51,717 nt of DNA from Phycisphaerales bacterium (GCA_013360695.1 JABWBC010000007.1:1-51717); one strand, 5' to 3'. Positions 37,199 to 45,399 are shown, counted from the first letter of the stretch. Made by a program: numbers and translations. The notes: generated from the sequence alone by a model not told the origin.

Positions 37199-37798
37199 TT
37201 AGCGATAGAACTCGACGATGAGGTTGGCGTTGATGTCGAAAGGAATCTGGTCGGGGGTCGGGAGCGACACGATCTTGATGTTCAACTCGGCGGGGTTGAA
37301 GTTGATCCAGCCCGCGACCTCGTGCCCGGCCAGCGACTCCATCGCCTCACGCGCGACCTTGCCGATCTTTTCCTTGAAGGTGATCGTGTCGCCAACGCGG
37401 ACGAGGTAGCTGGGGCGGTCGACCTTTCGCCCGTTGACCTTGACATGCCCGTGCGCGACGAGCTGTCGAGCGCCCCAGATCGTGCGAGCCAGGCCCGCAC
37501 GCCGGACGACGTTGTCGAGGCGACGCTCCAGGAGCTGAAGCAGCACGTCGCCGGTGTTGCCCGGGCGACGGCTGGCCTCGGCGATGAAACGCCGGAACTG
37601 GGCTTCCTGCACGCAGTAGTGATACTTGAGCTTCTGCTTTTCGTTCAGGCGCACGCCGTAGTCGCGCAGGCGGCGCCCGCGGAAGCCGTGCATGCCGGGC
37701 GTCGTGAGCTGACGCTTGGACGTGTGCTTGGGGGTGTCGACGATGGGAACGCCGACGCGACGGGACAGCTTGAGCTTGGGACCGGTGTAACGGGCCAT
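37199..37798 (-). CDS. rpsD: 30S ribosomal protein S4
   Basis: S4 binds 16S rRNA early in 30S assembly. The 199-residue protein begins MARYTGPKLKLSRRVGVP and has the S4 RNA-binding domain (RRLDNVVRRAGLARTIWGAR, HGHVKVNGRKVDRPSYLV). It is of the zinc-free type, lacking the N-terminal four-cysteine cluster. The ATG has GGAGG 7-8 nt upstream. It stands alone, not in the alpha operon, and has a recognisable promoter and terminator. The 5' leader is about 145 nt and could hold an autoregulatory structure, as S4 is an mRNA-binding repressor in several bacteria. Confidence 0.97.
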   Translation of the reverse strand: MARYTGPKLKLSRRVGVPIVDTPKHTSKRQLTTPGMHGFRGRRLRDYGVRLNEKQKLKYHYCVQEAQFRRFIAEASRRPGNTGDVLLQLLERRLDNVVRRAGLARTIWGARQLVAHGHVKVNGRKVDRPSYLVRVGDTITFKEKIGKVAREAMESLAGHEVAGWINFNPAELNIKIVSLPTPDQIPFDINANLIVEFYR

Positions 37799-37948
37799 GA
37801 GAAATCCTCCGTCCTCACCCGCATAGGCCGGTTGGCCGTTGTGGCGGGGGGTGTCACCAAGTGAGCCCTTTGGGGGCGGGTGACGATCTGCGCCGGGGTG
37901 CCGCGGCTGCGGTCCGGCTGGGTGTGATCCGGGCAAACGACAGGGTCA

Positions 37949-37977
37949 ATAAAAGGAATCTCCCCCGTTCAGGTCAA
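37949..37977 (-). promoter_or_regulatory. promoter of rpsD
   Basis: On the minus strand TTGACC (37972-37977) and TTTTAT (37949-37954) are separated by exactly 17 bp. This is the best sigma-70-type pair seen in the window. Confidence 0.65.
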
Positions 37978-38016
37978 GCCCATGGAAAACCTCCCCGGAT
38001 CGGCGCCGCGTTCCGC

Positions 38017-38022
38017 TATGAT
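38017..38022 (+). promoter_or_regulatory. candidate -10 box for purF
   Basis: TATGAT lies 32 nt before the ATG at 38055; the leader contains GGGAG at about 10 nt from the start codon. No good -35. Confidence 0.45.
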
Positions 38023-38054
38023 CGCCCGCCGCACCCCTCGGGAGACGCCGACGA

Positions 38055-39551
38055 ATGACTCGCACGCTGTCACTCCCCGTGCTTGCCCAACCCTCGCGCC
38101 TCCACGCCCACATTCCGCCGGAAAAAAAAGAGAAATGTGCCGTCTTCGGGGTTTGGGGGCACCCGCACGGCGCCCGAATCTCGTACCTCGGCCTCTACGC
38201 CCAGCAGCATCGGGGGCAGGAGTCCGCCGGGATCGCGGTCTCCAACGGCAAGGCGATCAATGCCCACACGGGCATGGGCCTAGTCGCCGAGGTCTTTGGC
38301 GATCGCGTGCTGTATGAGCTCGATTCGCTGGGAGGCAAGGGGGCCATCGGGCACAACCGCTATTCCACCGCCGGCGGCTCGGTCGCGTGCAACGCCCAGC
38401 CGCTGCTGGAGTCGTACATCCGCGGGCAAGTCGCGGTGGCGCACAACGGCAACCTGATCAACAGCGACGCGCTGCGCCGGCGTTTCGAGGAGGCCGGGCA
38501 CCTCTTTCACACGACCAGCGATACCGAGGTGATCATCCACCTGCTCGCCACGCCGCAGCAGCAGCGCGCCCCCGATCCCCTGGCCGCCACGCTCCGGCGA
38601 TTGCAGGGCGCGTTCAGCCTGGTCTTCCTCTTCCCCGATCGGATCGAGGCGGTGCGCGATCCGTGGGGATGGCGTCCCTTGGTCCTGGGCAAGATCGAGA
38701 ACGGCACGGACAAGCCGTATTGGGTGGTCGCCAGCGAGACCGTCGCGCTCGACGTGTGCGGCGCGACGCTGGTGCGCGAGGTCGAGCCGGGCGAGATCGT
38801 GACGATCAGCGACGAGGGGGTTTCGAGCCGCCACTTCGCGCACAAGGCCGAGCAACCCGCGCACTGCGTGTTCGAGCACGTGTACTTCGCCAACCCCGCG
38901 AGCGTGGTCTTCGGGCAGAACGTGCAGAGCGTCCGCGAGATGCTGGGAGAGACGCTTGCCAATGAAGCGGGTGTCCCCGCGGATTATGTGATGCCCATGC
39001 CCGACTCCGGGCGGTCGGCCGCGTCGGGCTATGCGCGGGCGAGCGGCATCCCGTATCGCGAGGGGATCGTGCCCAACCGCTACGTGGGGCGCACGTTCAT
39101 CAAGCCGACGCAGACGGAGCGTCAGGCCGCGGTCCGATTGAAGCTGAATGTCATCGCGGAGATCGTGAAGGGCAAGAGGATCGTGGTGGTGGACGACTCG
39201 ATCGTTCGCGGTACCACAACCAAGGCCAAGATGGACCAGCTCCGCCAGGCGGGCGCGAAGGAAATCCACCTGCGCATCTCGTGCCCGCCCATCCAGCACC
39301 CGTGCTATTTCGGCGTGGACTTCGCGGAGCGCTCGCAGCTCATCGCGCACGGACGCAGCGTCGAGGACATCCGCAAGTACCTCGGCGTAGACACGCTGCA
39401 TTACCTCAGCCTCGAGGGCTTGCTCTCGTGCGTGAATCGCCCCGCGAGCCACTACTGCACCGCGTGCTACTCGGGCCAGTATCGTCTCGACCCGACGCAC
39501 CCGTCGACGGAAGTAATCATCGAAGACGAGCAGATGCGCATGTTTGCGTGA
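38055..39551 (+). CDS. purF: amidophosphoribosyltransferase
   Basis: PurF makes phosphoribosylamine from PRPP and glutamine, the first step of purine synthesis. The 498-residue protein has a short N-terminal propeptide ending before Cys28 (KEKCAVFGVWGH), the predicted glutaminase nucleophile, then HNRYSTAG and NGNL of the class II amidotransferase domain. The PRPP loop is VVVDDSIVRGTTT. Cysteines at CVFEHVYFANP, HPCYFGVD and HYCTACYSG match the four ligands of the [4Fe-4S] cluster of the Bacillus-type enzyme, so it is the oxygen-sensitive type with a propeptide. It is not next to other pur genes here. Confidence 0.97.
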   Translation: MTRTLSLPVLAQPSRLHAHIPPEKKEKCAVFGVWGHPHGARISYLGLYAQQHRGQESAGIAVSNGKAINAHTGMGLVAEVFGDRVLYELDSLGGKGAIGHNRYSTAGGSVACNAQPLLESYIRGQVAVAHNGNLINSDALRRRFEEAGHLFHTTSDTEVIIHLLATPQQQRAPDPLAATLRRLQGAFSLVFLFPDRIEAVRDPWGWRPLVLGKIENGTDKPYWVVASETVALDVCGATLVREVEPGEIVTISDEGVSSRHFAHKAEQPAHCVFEHVYFANPASVVFGQNVQSVREMLGETLANEAGVPADYVMPMPDSGRSAASGYARASGIPYREGIVPNRYVGRTFIKPTQTERQAAVRLKLNVIAEIVKGKRIVVVDDSIVRGTTTKAKMDQLRQAGAKEIHLRISCPPIQHPCYFGVDFAERSQLIAHGRSVEDIRKYLGVDTLHYLSLEGLLSCVNRPASHYCTACYSGQYRLDPTHPSTEVIIEDEQMRMFA

Positions 39552-39619
39552 CAAGGCCTACGCGAAGTCTGGCGCAATTCGTCGCGAATGACCCAGAGAT
39601 GGTTCGCGCCCCCGCGTTC

Positions 39620-39625
39620 TACCAT
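39620..39625 (+). promoter_or_regulatory. -10 box of a leaderless-type promoter (mqnD)
   Basis: TACCAT is followed by cgttc and the ATG at 39631. The 5-nt gap has no SD. Confidence 0.55.
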
Positions 39626-39630
39626 CGTTC

Positions 39631-40641
39631 ATGCCGACCGCGCCCATCGAACTCACGCTCGCGCACTCGCCCGATCCCGACGACGCCTTCATGTGGTGGC
39701 CGATCACCGGAAAGATGAACCCGGACGGCACTCCCGTCACCGGCCCGGACGGCCGCCCCGCGATCGACACCGGGCGCTGGCGCTTCCGCGCGATCCCCGC
39801 GGATATCGAAGTTCTGAACCGGCGGGCGGCCAGCCCTGCTGAGATGCCGCAGTACGACATCACCGCGCTCTCGGTCCGCTGCTGGGCCGACGTGCGCGAT
39901 CGGTACGCGATCACGACGTGCGGCGCCTCGTTCGGCGACGGATTCGGGCCCAAGGTCGTGGCCCGCGCGCCGACGGCAACTCCCGGCGCAAGCGGGCCAG
40001 TGATCCGCTGCGAGGGCTGCCTGCGCCCCGCGAACGTGAACATTGCGGTCCCCGGCAAGCGGACGACGGCGTTCATGATGCTCTCCATGATCCTCGGGCG
40101 CGAGAGCGTGCTCGCGGCCCCCGATCGATTCGTGGAGATGCCGTTCGACCAGATCATCGGCGCTGTTGCCCGCGGCGAGTATCAGGGCCGCCCGATCCAC
40201 GCTGGGCTGGTCATCCACGAAGGCCAGCTCACGTTCGGCGATGCGGGCCTGCGCCTCGTGATCGACGTGGGCGAGTGGTGGAAGGAAGAAACGGGGTTGC
40301 TCCTCCCGCTGGGCGTCAACGCGGTGCGCCGTGATCTCGACGCGCGATTCGGCGCGGGCGCGATGCGCGAGGTGTGCGACCTCTTGCGCGCGTCGGTCGC
40401 CTACTCGATGGACCGGCGCGAGGAATCAACGCGATACACGCTGCCGTTCGCGATGGCGAACGTGGCGCGGGGCGGCGGGCAGGCGCCGACGATGGAGCGG
40501 CTCGATCGCTATTGCAGCATGTATGTGAGCGAGGAAACGCGCGAGATGGGCGAGCGCGGGAGGCAGGCGATCGAGCGATTACTGGGAGAGGGCGCCAAGG
40601 CCGGCGCGTGCCCGGAGGTCGGCAGGGTCGGGCTGGTGTGA
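39631..40641 (+). CDS. mqnD: 1,4-dihydroxy-6-naphthoate synthase
   Basis: MqnD cleaves cyclic de-hypoxanthine futalosine in the futalosine route to menaquinone. The 336-residue protein has the family start LTLAHSPDPDDAFMWWP, the central VPGKRTTAFMMLSMILG, the conserved histidine region GLVIHEGQLTF, DVGEWWKEETGLLLPLG, and the late YSMDRREESTRYTL. It is somewhat longer than the usual 270-290 because of inserts near residues 25-55 (GKMNPDGTPVTGPDG) and 110-130 (GPVIRCEGCLRP). The fold is that of periplasmic binding proteins but the enzyme is cytoplasmic. It implies that this organism makes menaquinone by the futalosine pathway. The other mqn genes are not in the window. Confidence 0.9.
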   Translation: MPTAPIELTLAHSPDPDDAFMWWPITGKMNPDGTPVTGPDGRPAIDTGRWRFRAIPADIEVLNRRAASPAEMPQYDITALSVRCWADVRDRYAITTCGASFGDGFGPKVVARAPTATPGASGPVIRCEGCLRPANVNIAVPGKRTTAFMMLSMILGRESVLAAPDRFVEMPFDQIIGAVARGEYQGRPIHAGLVIHEGQLTFGDAGLRLVIDVGEWWKEETGLLLPLGVNAVRRDLDARFGAGAMREVCDLLRASVAYSMDRREESTRYTLPFAMANVARGGGQAPTMERLDRYCSMYVSEETREMGERGRQAIERLLGEGAKAGACPEVGRVGLV

Positions 40642-40701
40642 CGGCGAGCGCGGCGCACACTGCCGTTCCGAGACTCTGTGCTTTGAGTTTCGATGTGGGA
40701 C

Positions 40702-41229
40702 CTATTCGGTCACTTTGATCTCGCCGCTCGATTCGAGCTTCTTCAGGATCTCGACGACGGCGTGAACCGTGATGCCGCGGGACTGCTGCTGCGCCAGCGG
40801 GTGGTTCTTGTCGCGGATGAACAAGTGCGGGCGGTCCTCGGCCCCTTGCGTGAGAAGATCGACCTCAAGGCCCAGAACGCCCTCGAGCACCGGGATCGGG
40901 TTGGCGATCGCCGCGTGGATGGGCGTCTTTGAGGGCTCGGCGTCGTCCCACGTGTCGACGATGGTGTCGAAATCCTTTTCGCTCACCTCGGCCCAGAATC
41001 CCCACGCGAACGAGTCGCTGGCCTCCGGCACGGGCACCAGCAGCACGCAACGCACGAAGAAGCGCTCGCGATCCTCGGCGTCGACGAATTGGCAGAGGTC
41101 CGTTGAGACCTGCCCGCGGCGGTCACGCTCGCGCCGCCCAAGGCGGAAGAAGGGATCGGGCATGCCGAACGCGACGTCCATCGCGACGTTGTCGTGAACC
41201 TGTCCGCAGACGCCGCACTTGAATGGCAT
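40702..41229 (-). CDS. DUF2199-family protein
   Basis: The 175-residue protein opens FKCGVCGQVHDNVAMDVAFG, the two-cysteine start of DUF2199 proteins, and has the conserved SFAWGFWAEVSE and EVDLLTQGAEDRPHLFI parts. Its function is not known in any organism as far as I can say. The ATG at 41229 follows SD AAGGAG; the frame continues far upstream (to 42192) antisense to the next gene, which is a GC-rich shadow. TACCCT at 41248-41253 is its likely -10 box. It converges with mqnD. Confidence 0.82.
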   Translation of the reverse strand: MPFKCGVCGQVHDNVAMDVAFGMPDPFFRLGRRERDRRGQVSTDLCQFVDAEDRERFFVRCVLLVPVPEASDSFAWGFWAEVSEKDFDTIVDTWDDAEPSKTPIHAAIANPIPVLEGVLGLEVDLLTQGAEDRPHLFIRDKNHPLAQQQSRGITVHAVVEILKKLESSGEIKVTE

Positions 41230-41247
41230 GATGGCTCCTTCGGACGA

Positions 41248-41253
41248 AGGGTA
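41248..41253 (-). promoter_or_regulatory. candidate -10 box for the DUF2199 gene
   Basis: TACCCT on the minus strand, 18 nt before the ATG; the short leader carries AAGGAG. Confidence 0.45.
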
Positions 41254-41424
41254 GCGGCGAAGCGAGACCGTGAGATCCTGACGAGCCCGAAGCGCCAGCG
41301 AGGGAGTTGTGCGACGTGACGACAGTGCGCAGCTCCACAAGGCACGTTCTTGCGGTAACACACGGCACCCGTCGGCGGGACCGCTCGCCCGTCGCGTGCC
41401 GCGGCGCGTCTTTGGCTTCGCACC

Positions 41425-41430
41425 TACCCT
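41425..41430 (+). promoter_or_regulatory. -10 box of a leaderless-type promoter (FAH-family gene)
   Basis: TACCCT is followed by tggccc and the ATG at 41437; there is no SD. Confidence 0.55.
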
Positions 41431-41436
41431 TGGCCC

Positions 41437-42183
41437 ATGACCTCCTACGAACTCGTCCGCAGTGAATTCGGCGTGGGCATCCAGACCGGCTCGGGCGTCT
41501 TGCCCCTGCGCCACATCATCGGGATCGGGCGGAACTACGCCGAGCACGCCAAGGAGCAGAGCGCCGACGTGCCGACACGACCGATGGTCTTCACCAAGAG
41601 CCCGGCCAGCGCGAGCCTTTCCGGCGACGACATCGTGATCCCGACGCTCTGCCGCGACGCGGCGACGGGCGGCGAACAGACCGATTTCGAGGCCGAGCTG
41701 TGCGTGATCCTCGGCTCCGGGCCTTCGGGTCGTGTGTGCAAGGACGTATCGGCGGCGGAGGCGATGGAGTTCGTATTCGGCTACACGTGCGCCAACGACG
41801 TGTCGGCCCGCTGGTGGCAGAAGGAGGGATCGGGCGGGCAGTTCTGTCGCGGCAAGAGCTTCGACTCGTTCTGCCCGCTCGGGCCGCGCGTCGTGCCGCG
41901 CGACGCGATCAAGGACCCGCAGGACCTCCGCGTGATCTGCCGGGTGAACGGCAACACGATGCAGGACGGGCGCACGCGCGACATGATCTTCCCCGTCGCC
42001 AATCTCATCAGCGATCTCTCGCGCGGCATGACGCTCTTCCCGGGCACGATCATCCTGACGGGCACGCCCAGCGGCGTAGGCATGGCCCGCAAGCCGCCGG
42101 TCTGGCTGAAGGAAGGCGACGTCGTCGAGGTCGAGATCCCGGAGATCGGCGTGCTCAGGAACCGCGTCAGGAACGCGACGTGA
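41437..42183 (+). CDS. fumarylacetoacetate hydrolase family protein
   Basis: The 248-residue protein has the FAH fold: IIGIGRNYAEHAKE, PMVFTKSPAS, the metal-binding DFEAELCVILG, the ANDVSAR motif with Asp, GKSFDSFCPLGP and the late ILTGTPSGVGMAR. Members hydrolyse or decarboxylate 2-keto acids such as fumarylpyruvate, acylpyruvates or oxaloacetate with Mg or Mn. The start has no SD but TACCCT 6 nt upstream. It overlaps the VOC gene by 4 bp (GTGA), so the two are co-transcribed with smpB. The exact substrate is open. Confidence 0.9.
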   Translation: MTSYELVRSEFGVGIQTGSGVLPLRHIIGIGRNYAEHAKEQSADVPTRPMVFTKSPASASLSGDDIVIPTLCRDAATGGEQTDFEAELCVILGSGPSGRVCKDVSAAEAMEFVFGYTCANDVSARWWQKEGSGGQFCRGKSFDSFCPLGPRVVPRDAIKDPQDLRVICRVNGNTMQDGRTRDMIFPVANLISDLSRGMTLFPGTIILTGTPSGVGMARKPPVWLKEGDVVEVEIPEIGVLRNRVRNAT

Positions 42184-42587
42184 GCGCGCCACGCGGCCTT
42201 TCAGAATTGGTGCTCATCACCACCGACGTTGGGCGGGCGGCGGCGTTCTATCGCGACGTTGTGGGGCTCACCCCGCTTGCCCCCGCCTCTCCCGAATGGG
42301 CCTGGTTCTGGAGCGGAGAAGCGAACGCCTCACCCTACTTCGCATTGCGCCGCGGCACGCTCCTCTTTGAGGAGAAGTCTCCGCTGGCCGCCGGGCAGCG
42401 TTTCGGCCGAGCCCACTTCGCGCTCCGCGTGGAGCGCGAGGACCTCGATCGATGCCTGGCCCGCCTCCGAGCCGCCGGCATCGAGGTCCTCGGGCCCGTC
42501 GCGCTCGATTGGATGAACGCCGACTCGGTCTACTTCTACGATCCAGACGCCAACCTTGTCGAGTACTGGACCCCGCGACGCCCATGA
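42180..42587 (+). CDS. VOC-superfamily (glyoxalase-like) protein
   Basis: The 135-residue protein has the two beta-alpha-beta-beta-beta modules of the vicinal oxygen chelate fold: LVLITTDVGRAAAFYRDVVG at the start, RFGRAHFALRVEREDLDRCL in the middle and VYFYDPDANLVEYWTP at the end, with candidate metal ligands His in AHFALRV and Glu in LVEYW. Start GTG at 42180 overlaps the FAH stop, and its end overlaps the smpB start by 4 bp. It may act on the same small-molecule pathway as the FAH-family enzyme; the reaction is unknown. Confidence 0.87.
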   Translation: MSAPRGLSELVLITTDVGRAAAFYRDVVGLTPLAPASPEWAWFWSGEANASPYFALRRGTLLFEEKSPLAAGQRFGRAHFALRVEREDLDRCLARLRAAGIEVLGPVALDWMNADSVYFYDPDANLVEYWTPRRP

Positions 42588-43081
42588 GCAAGAAACCCTC
42601 GAAATCTCGCGACGACGAGCCCGTGATCGAGAACCGCAAGGCGCGGTTCCACTATCACATCGGCGAGACGCTGGAGGTCGGCATCATCCTCCGCGGCACG
42701 GAGGTCAAGAGCGTCCGCGACGGAAAGGTCTCTCTGGCGGAGGGCTATGTTCGCGTCCAGCACGAACCGCCGCGTCTGTATCTGCACAGCGTCAACATCG
42801 ACCACTACGCGCCCGCCGGGCCGCTGACAGGTAAGAAACAGCACGCGCTCGCGCGCACGCGCGAATTGCTGGCCCACACCCGCGAGATCAGGAAGCTGTC
42901 GAAAGCGGTGGACGTGAAGGGCATGACGATCGTGCCGCTGAAGCTGTACTTCAAGAACGGCTACGCGAAGGTGCTGATCGGCGTGGCGCAGGGCAAGACG
43001 CAGTCCGACAAGCGGCAGACCATCGCCAAGCGTGAAACCGATCGCGAGATCAGCCGCGCGGTGAGCAAGCGGCTGCGGTAA
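42584..43081 (+). CDS. smpB: SsrA-binding protein
   Basis: SmpB delivers tmRNA to stalled ribosomes in trans-translation. The 165-residue protein shows NRKARFHYHIGETLEVGIIL, GTEVKSVRDGKVSLAEGYV, the MTIVPLKLYFKNGYAKV strand and a basic C-terminal tail (KRETDREISRAVSKRLR) that enters the decoding centre. It starts with ATGA overlapping the VOC gene stop. The tmRNA gene itself was not found in this window. Confidence 0.96.
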   Translation: MSKKPSKSRDDEPVIENRKARFHYHIGETLEVGIILRGTEVKSVRDGKVSLAEGYVRVQHEPPRLYLHSVNIDHYAPAGPLTGKKQHALARTRELLAHTREIRKLSKAVDVKGMTIVPLKLYFKNGYAKVLIGVAQGKTQSDKRQTIAKRETDREISRAVSKRLR

Positions 43082-43091
43082 GAGTCACAAA

Positions 43092-43179
43092 GAGACAAAG
43101 AGACAAAGAGACAAAGAGACAAAGAGACAAAGAGACGAAGAGACGAAGAGACGAAGAGACGAAGAGACGAAGAGACGAT
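43092..43179 (+). repeat. 8-bp tandem repeat, eleven units in two blocks
   Basis: Five perfect copies of GAGACAAA (43092-43131), then five perfect copies of GAGACGAA (43132-43171) and one GAGACGAT. It begins 10 bp after the smpB stop. The clean block change suggests that a single-base variant spread by slippage. Confidence 0.95.
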
Positions 43180-43225
43180 GACTTCATCCCGCCGGTGCTT
43201 CGCTTCTTCGAATTGTGACTTCCCC

Positions 43226-43265
43226 TGTCTTGCTGTTTCGCTGTGTCGCTGCTTCACTTGCTCGC
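43226..43265 (-). repeat. 8-bp-periodic repeat, degenerate
   Basis: On the minus strand the units read GCGAGCAA, GTGAAGCA, GCGACACA, GCGAAACA, GCAAGACA. They are variants of the GCGAGACA unit found at 45360-45399 and lie just after the pgi stop (43277). Confidence 0.7.
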
Positions 43266-43276
43266 TCTGTCCCACC

Positions 43277-44713
43277 TCACCCGCTGATCTGATAGCGCGA
43301 CGCTGTCAGCGTGCGATCAACCTGGGTGCGGAACTCCTCAAAGCCCTTCTTGCCCATCAGGCCGAACGTCGCCTGCTTGCCCAGCTCGACGGCCGGCTGG
43401 TCATAGGCGTCGATGTTCAGCATCAGGCCCGCGTACGCGGTCGCCACCATCCAGAGCTGGATGAACTGGCCGACGTGGCGCGCGTCAAGGACGGGGAAGT
43501 GGATCGTGTAGTTCGGACGCTGGCTCTCGACCAGCGCGTACTCGGTCGCACGCTTCTCGGCGTTGAGCAGCTCGCCCATCCGGCGTCCTTCGAGGTACGC
43601 CAGCGCGTCGACGCCCATCCCCGTCGGGATCGCGAGGTCGCTCGGCACCGGGCGATCGAACGAATCGACCTGGATGAGCCCGAGCACCTTGTCGTTCGGG
43701 CCTTCGCGATAGAGCTGCACCTGCGAGTGCTGGTCGGTCGTGCCCAGCGCCTTGATCGGCGTAAAGCCCGCGAACACTTCCTGGCCCGTCTTGTCCACGC
43801 GCTTGCCGAGCGACTCGGCCCACAGCTGGCGGTACCAGTCCGCGAGCAGGTACAGCCCGTTGCAATACGGCATCATCACGTGGTTGGGCTTGCCCAGGTT
43901 CGTGCCCAATTCCACGAGCAGGAACGCGAGCATCGCGGCCGGGTTCTGCGTCAGCCCGGGGCGCGAGCACAGCGCGTCCATCTCCGCGGCCCCCGCGAGC
44001 AGCGCGTCGATGTCGATCCCGCACATCGCGGCCGAGAAGAGCCCGACCGGCGAGAGCACGCTGAAGCGTCCGCCCACGCCGTCGGGCACCGGCAGGGTTC
44101 GATACCCGTCGCGGTTGCAGATCTGTCGCATCGTGCCCTTGGCGGGGTCGGTGATGGCGACGATGTTGCGCGCAAAGTTGGCGCCCAGGGCGCGCTGGAG
44201 CAGCGAGCGGATGATCATGAACTGGGCGGCGGTCTCGGCCGTCTCGCCCGACTTGCTGATGACGTTGAAGAGCGTGCGCTCCAGCCCGCCCGGCATCGAC
44301 TGGCAGTAGTCCAGCACCGCCTTGAAGTTCGCGGGATCGACGTTGTCGACGACGAACAGTCGCGGCCCGGGGCGCTTGGCGTCGGACAGGAGGTTGTATG
44401 TCGCGGGGTTGAGCGCGCTCTGCACCGCGATGTTGCCCAGCGCCGAACCCCCGATGCCAAGCACGACCATCGTGTCGAACTTGCCATGGCACTCCTTTAC
44501 GATCGCGCCGACGGCCGAGACGTGCTCGGACTTGGCCGGGTCCATCGCGAGGTTGCGCCAGCGCTCCCAGCCCGTGCCGCGGGTCTGGGCGAGCCTGGCG
44601 GTGGCCGCCTTGACGGCCTCGGCGGGCTCGGCGCCGTCGACCAGCAGCGTGGGGTCGATCCCGTGCGAGCCGATGCGTTCGGAGAGACAGTTGGCGTAAT
44701 CGAGGGTGAGCAT
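43277..44713 (-). CDS. pgi: glucose-6-phosphate isomerase
   Basis: Pgi interconverts glucose-6-phosphate and fructose-6-phosphate. The 478-residue protein has the SIS fold with VVLGIGGSALGNIA, FNVISKSGETAET (phosphate-binding Ser/Thr run), LVELGTNLGKPNHV, GTTDQHSQVQLYREG with the catalytic His, and the late AYDQPAVELGK. The start is taken as the ATG at 44713 because TACCCT ends 7 nt upstream; the frame runs to 44797 but would overlap the divergent ppa start. Length is between the Bacillus (450) and enterobacterial (550) forms. It diverges from ppa with a 71-bp gap. Confidence 0.95.
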   Translation of the reverse strand: MLTLDYANCLSERIGSHGIDPTLLVDGAEPAEAVKAATARLAQTRGTGWERWRNLAMDPAKSEHVSAVGAIVKECHGKFDTMVVLGIGGSALGNIAVQSALNPATYNLLSDAKRPGPRLFVVDNVDPANFKAVLDYCQSMPGGLERTLFNVISKSGETAETAAQFMIIRSLLQRALGANFARNIVAITDPAKGTMRQICNRDGYRTLPVPDGVGGRFSVLSPVGLFSAAMCGIDIDALLAGAAEMDALCSRPGLTQNPAAMLAFLLVELGTNLGKPNHVMMPYCNGLYLLADWYRQLWAESLGKRVDKTGQEVFAGFTPIKALGTTDQHSQVQLYREGPNDKVLGLIQVDSFDRPVPSDLAIPTGMGVDALAYLEGRRMGELLNAEKRATEYALVESQRPNYTIHFPVLDARHVGQFIQLWMVATAYAGLMLNIDAYDQPAVELGKQATFGLMGKKGFEEFRTQVDRTLTASRYQISG

Positions 44714-44720
44714 GGAAAGC

Positions 44721-44749
44721 AGGGTATCGGCGGGGAGCGGGCCGGACAA
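44721..44749 (-). promoter_or_regulatory. leaderless-type promoter of pgi
   Basis: TACCCT at 44721-44726 (minus) ends 7 nt before the ATG. TTGTCC at 44744-44749 lies 17 bp further up and matches four of six -35 positions. No SD. Confidence 0.6.
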
Positions 44750-44772
44750 AAGCGGAATCGGGATGATCGCTC

Positions 44773-44778
44773 TACCCT
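44773..44778 (+). promoter_or_regulatory. -10 box of a leaderless-type promoter (ppa)
   Basis: TACCCT is followed by ctctgc and the ATG at 44785, with no SD. It mirrors the pgi -10 box on the other strand. Confidence 0.55.
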
Positions 44779-44784
44779 CTCTGC

Positions 44785-45354
44785 ATGATCCATCCATGGC
44801 ACGACGTGACTCCTGGGATCGACGAGGCTTCGCCGCTCCCGCGCCATTTCAAATCCATCATCGAGATCCCCAAGAACTCCAACAACAAGTACGAGCTCGA
44901 CAAGGGGACGGGGCTGCTGCGCCTCGATCGAGTCCTCTCCAGCGCGGTGTACTACCCCGCGAATTACGGATTCATTCCGCAGACCCTGGCCGAGGACCAC
45001 GACCCGCTCGACGTGCTGGTCTTCTGCACCGAGGAGATCCCGCCCATGACGCTGTGCGAGGCGCGGGCGGTCGGGATGATGACGATGATCGACCACGGCG
45101 AGCCGGACCACAAGATCATCAGCGTGCTGATGGCCGACCCGGTGTATTCAGAGTTCGAAAAGAGCAGCGATTTCCCCAGGCACCTCCTCAAGATGCTCAA
45201 GCGGTTCTTCCTCGACTACAAGACGCTGGAGGGGAAAGAGGTTGAGGTGGACGACATCCTGCCCGCCGAGGCCGCGGACGCGATCGTGGAAAGCTGCCTG
45301 GCCCGGTACTCGCAGGCACGCCGGACCGGCGGGATCAAGGGGCTGATCAACTAA
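44785..45354 (+). CDS. ppa: inorganic pyrophosphatase (family I)
   Basis: Ppa hydrolyses pyrophosphate and pulls biosynthetic reactions forward. The 189-residue protein has the family I active-site residues: IIEIPKNSNNKYE, YYPANYGFIPQT, the signature DHDPLDVLV, and later KMLKRFFLDYKTLEGK. Length is close to the bacterial norm of about 175-190. The start has no SD; a TACCCT box lies 6 nt upstream. It is followed by an 8-bp repeat tract and then hpt. Confidence 0.97.
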   Translation: MIHPWHDVTPGIDEASPLPRHFKSIIEIPKNSNNKYELDKGTGLLRLDRVLSSAVYYPANYGFIPQTLAEDHDPLDVLVFCTEEIPPMTLCEARAVGMMTMIDHGEPDHKIISVLMADPVYSEFEKSSDFPRHLLKMLKRFFLDYKTLEGKEVEVDDILPAEAADAIVESCLARYSQARRTGGIKGLIN

Positions 45355-45359
45355 CAAGA

Positions 45360-45399
45360 GCGAGACAGCGAGACAGCCAAGCAGCGAGACAGGGAAAGA
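45360..45399 (+). repeat. 8-bp-periodic repeat after ppa
   Basis: Units GCGAGACA, GCGAGACA, GCCAAGCA, GCGAGACA, GGGAAAGA run in register, starting 5 bp after the ppa stop. Confidence 0.8.

Noticed and set aside
43092-43179. CRISPR array
   Set aside because: Units are contiguous 8-mers without spacers and no cas gene is present.
42961-43275. 104-residue frame with SLRLFVSSSLRLFVS repeats
   Set aside because: It is the translation of the 8-bp repeat tract and lacks a gene-like start region.
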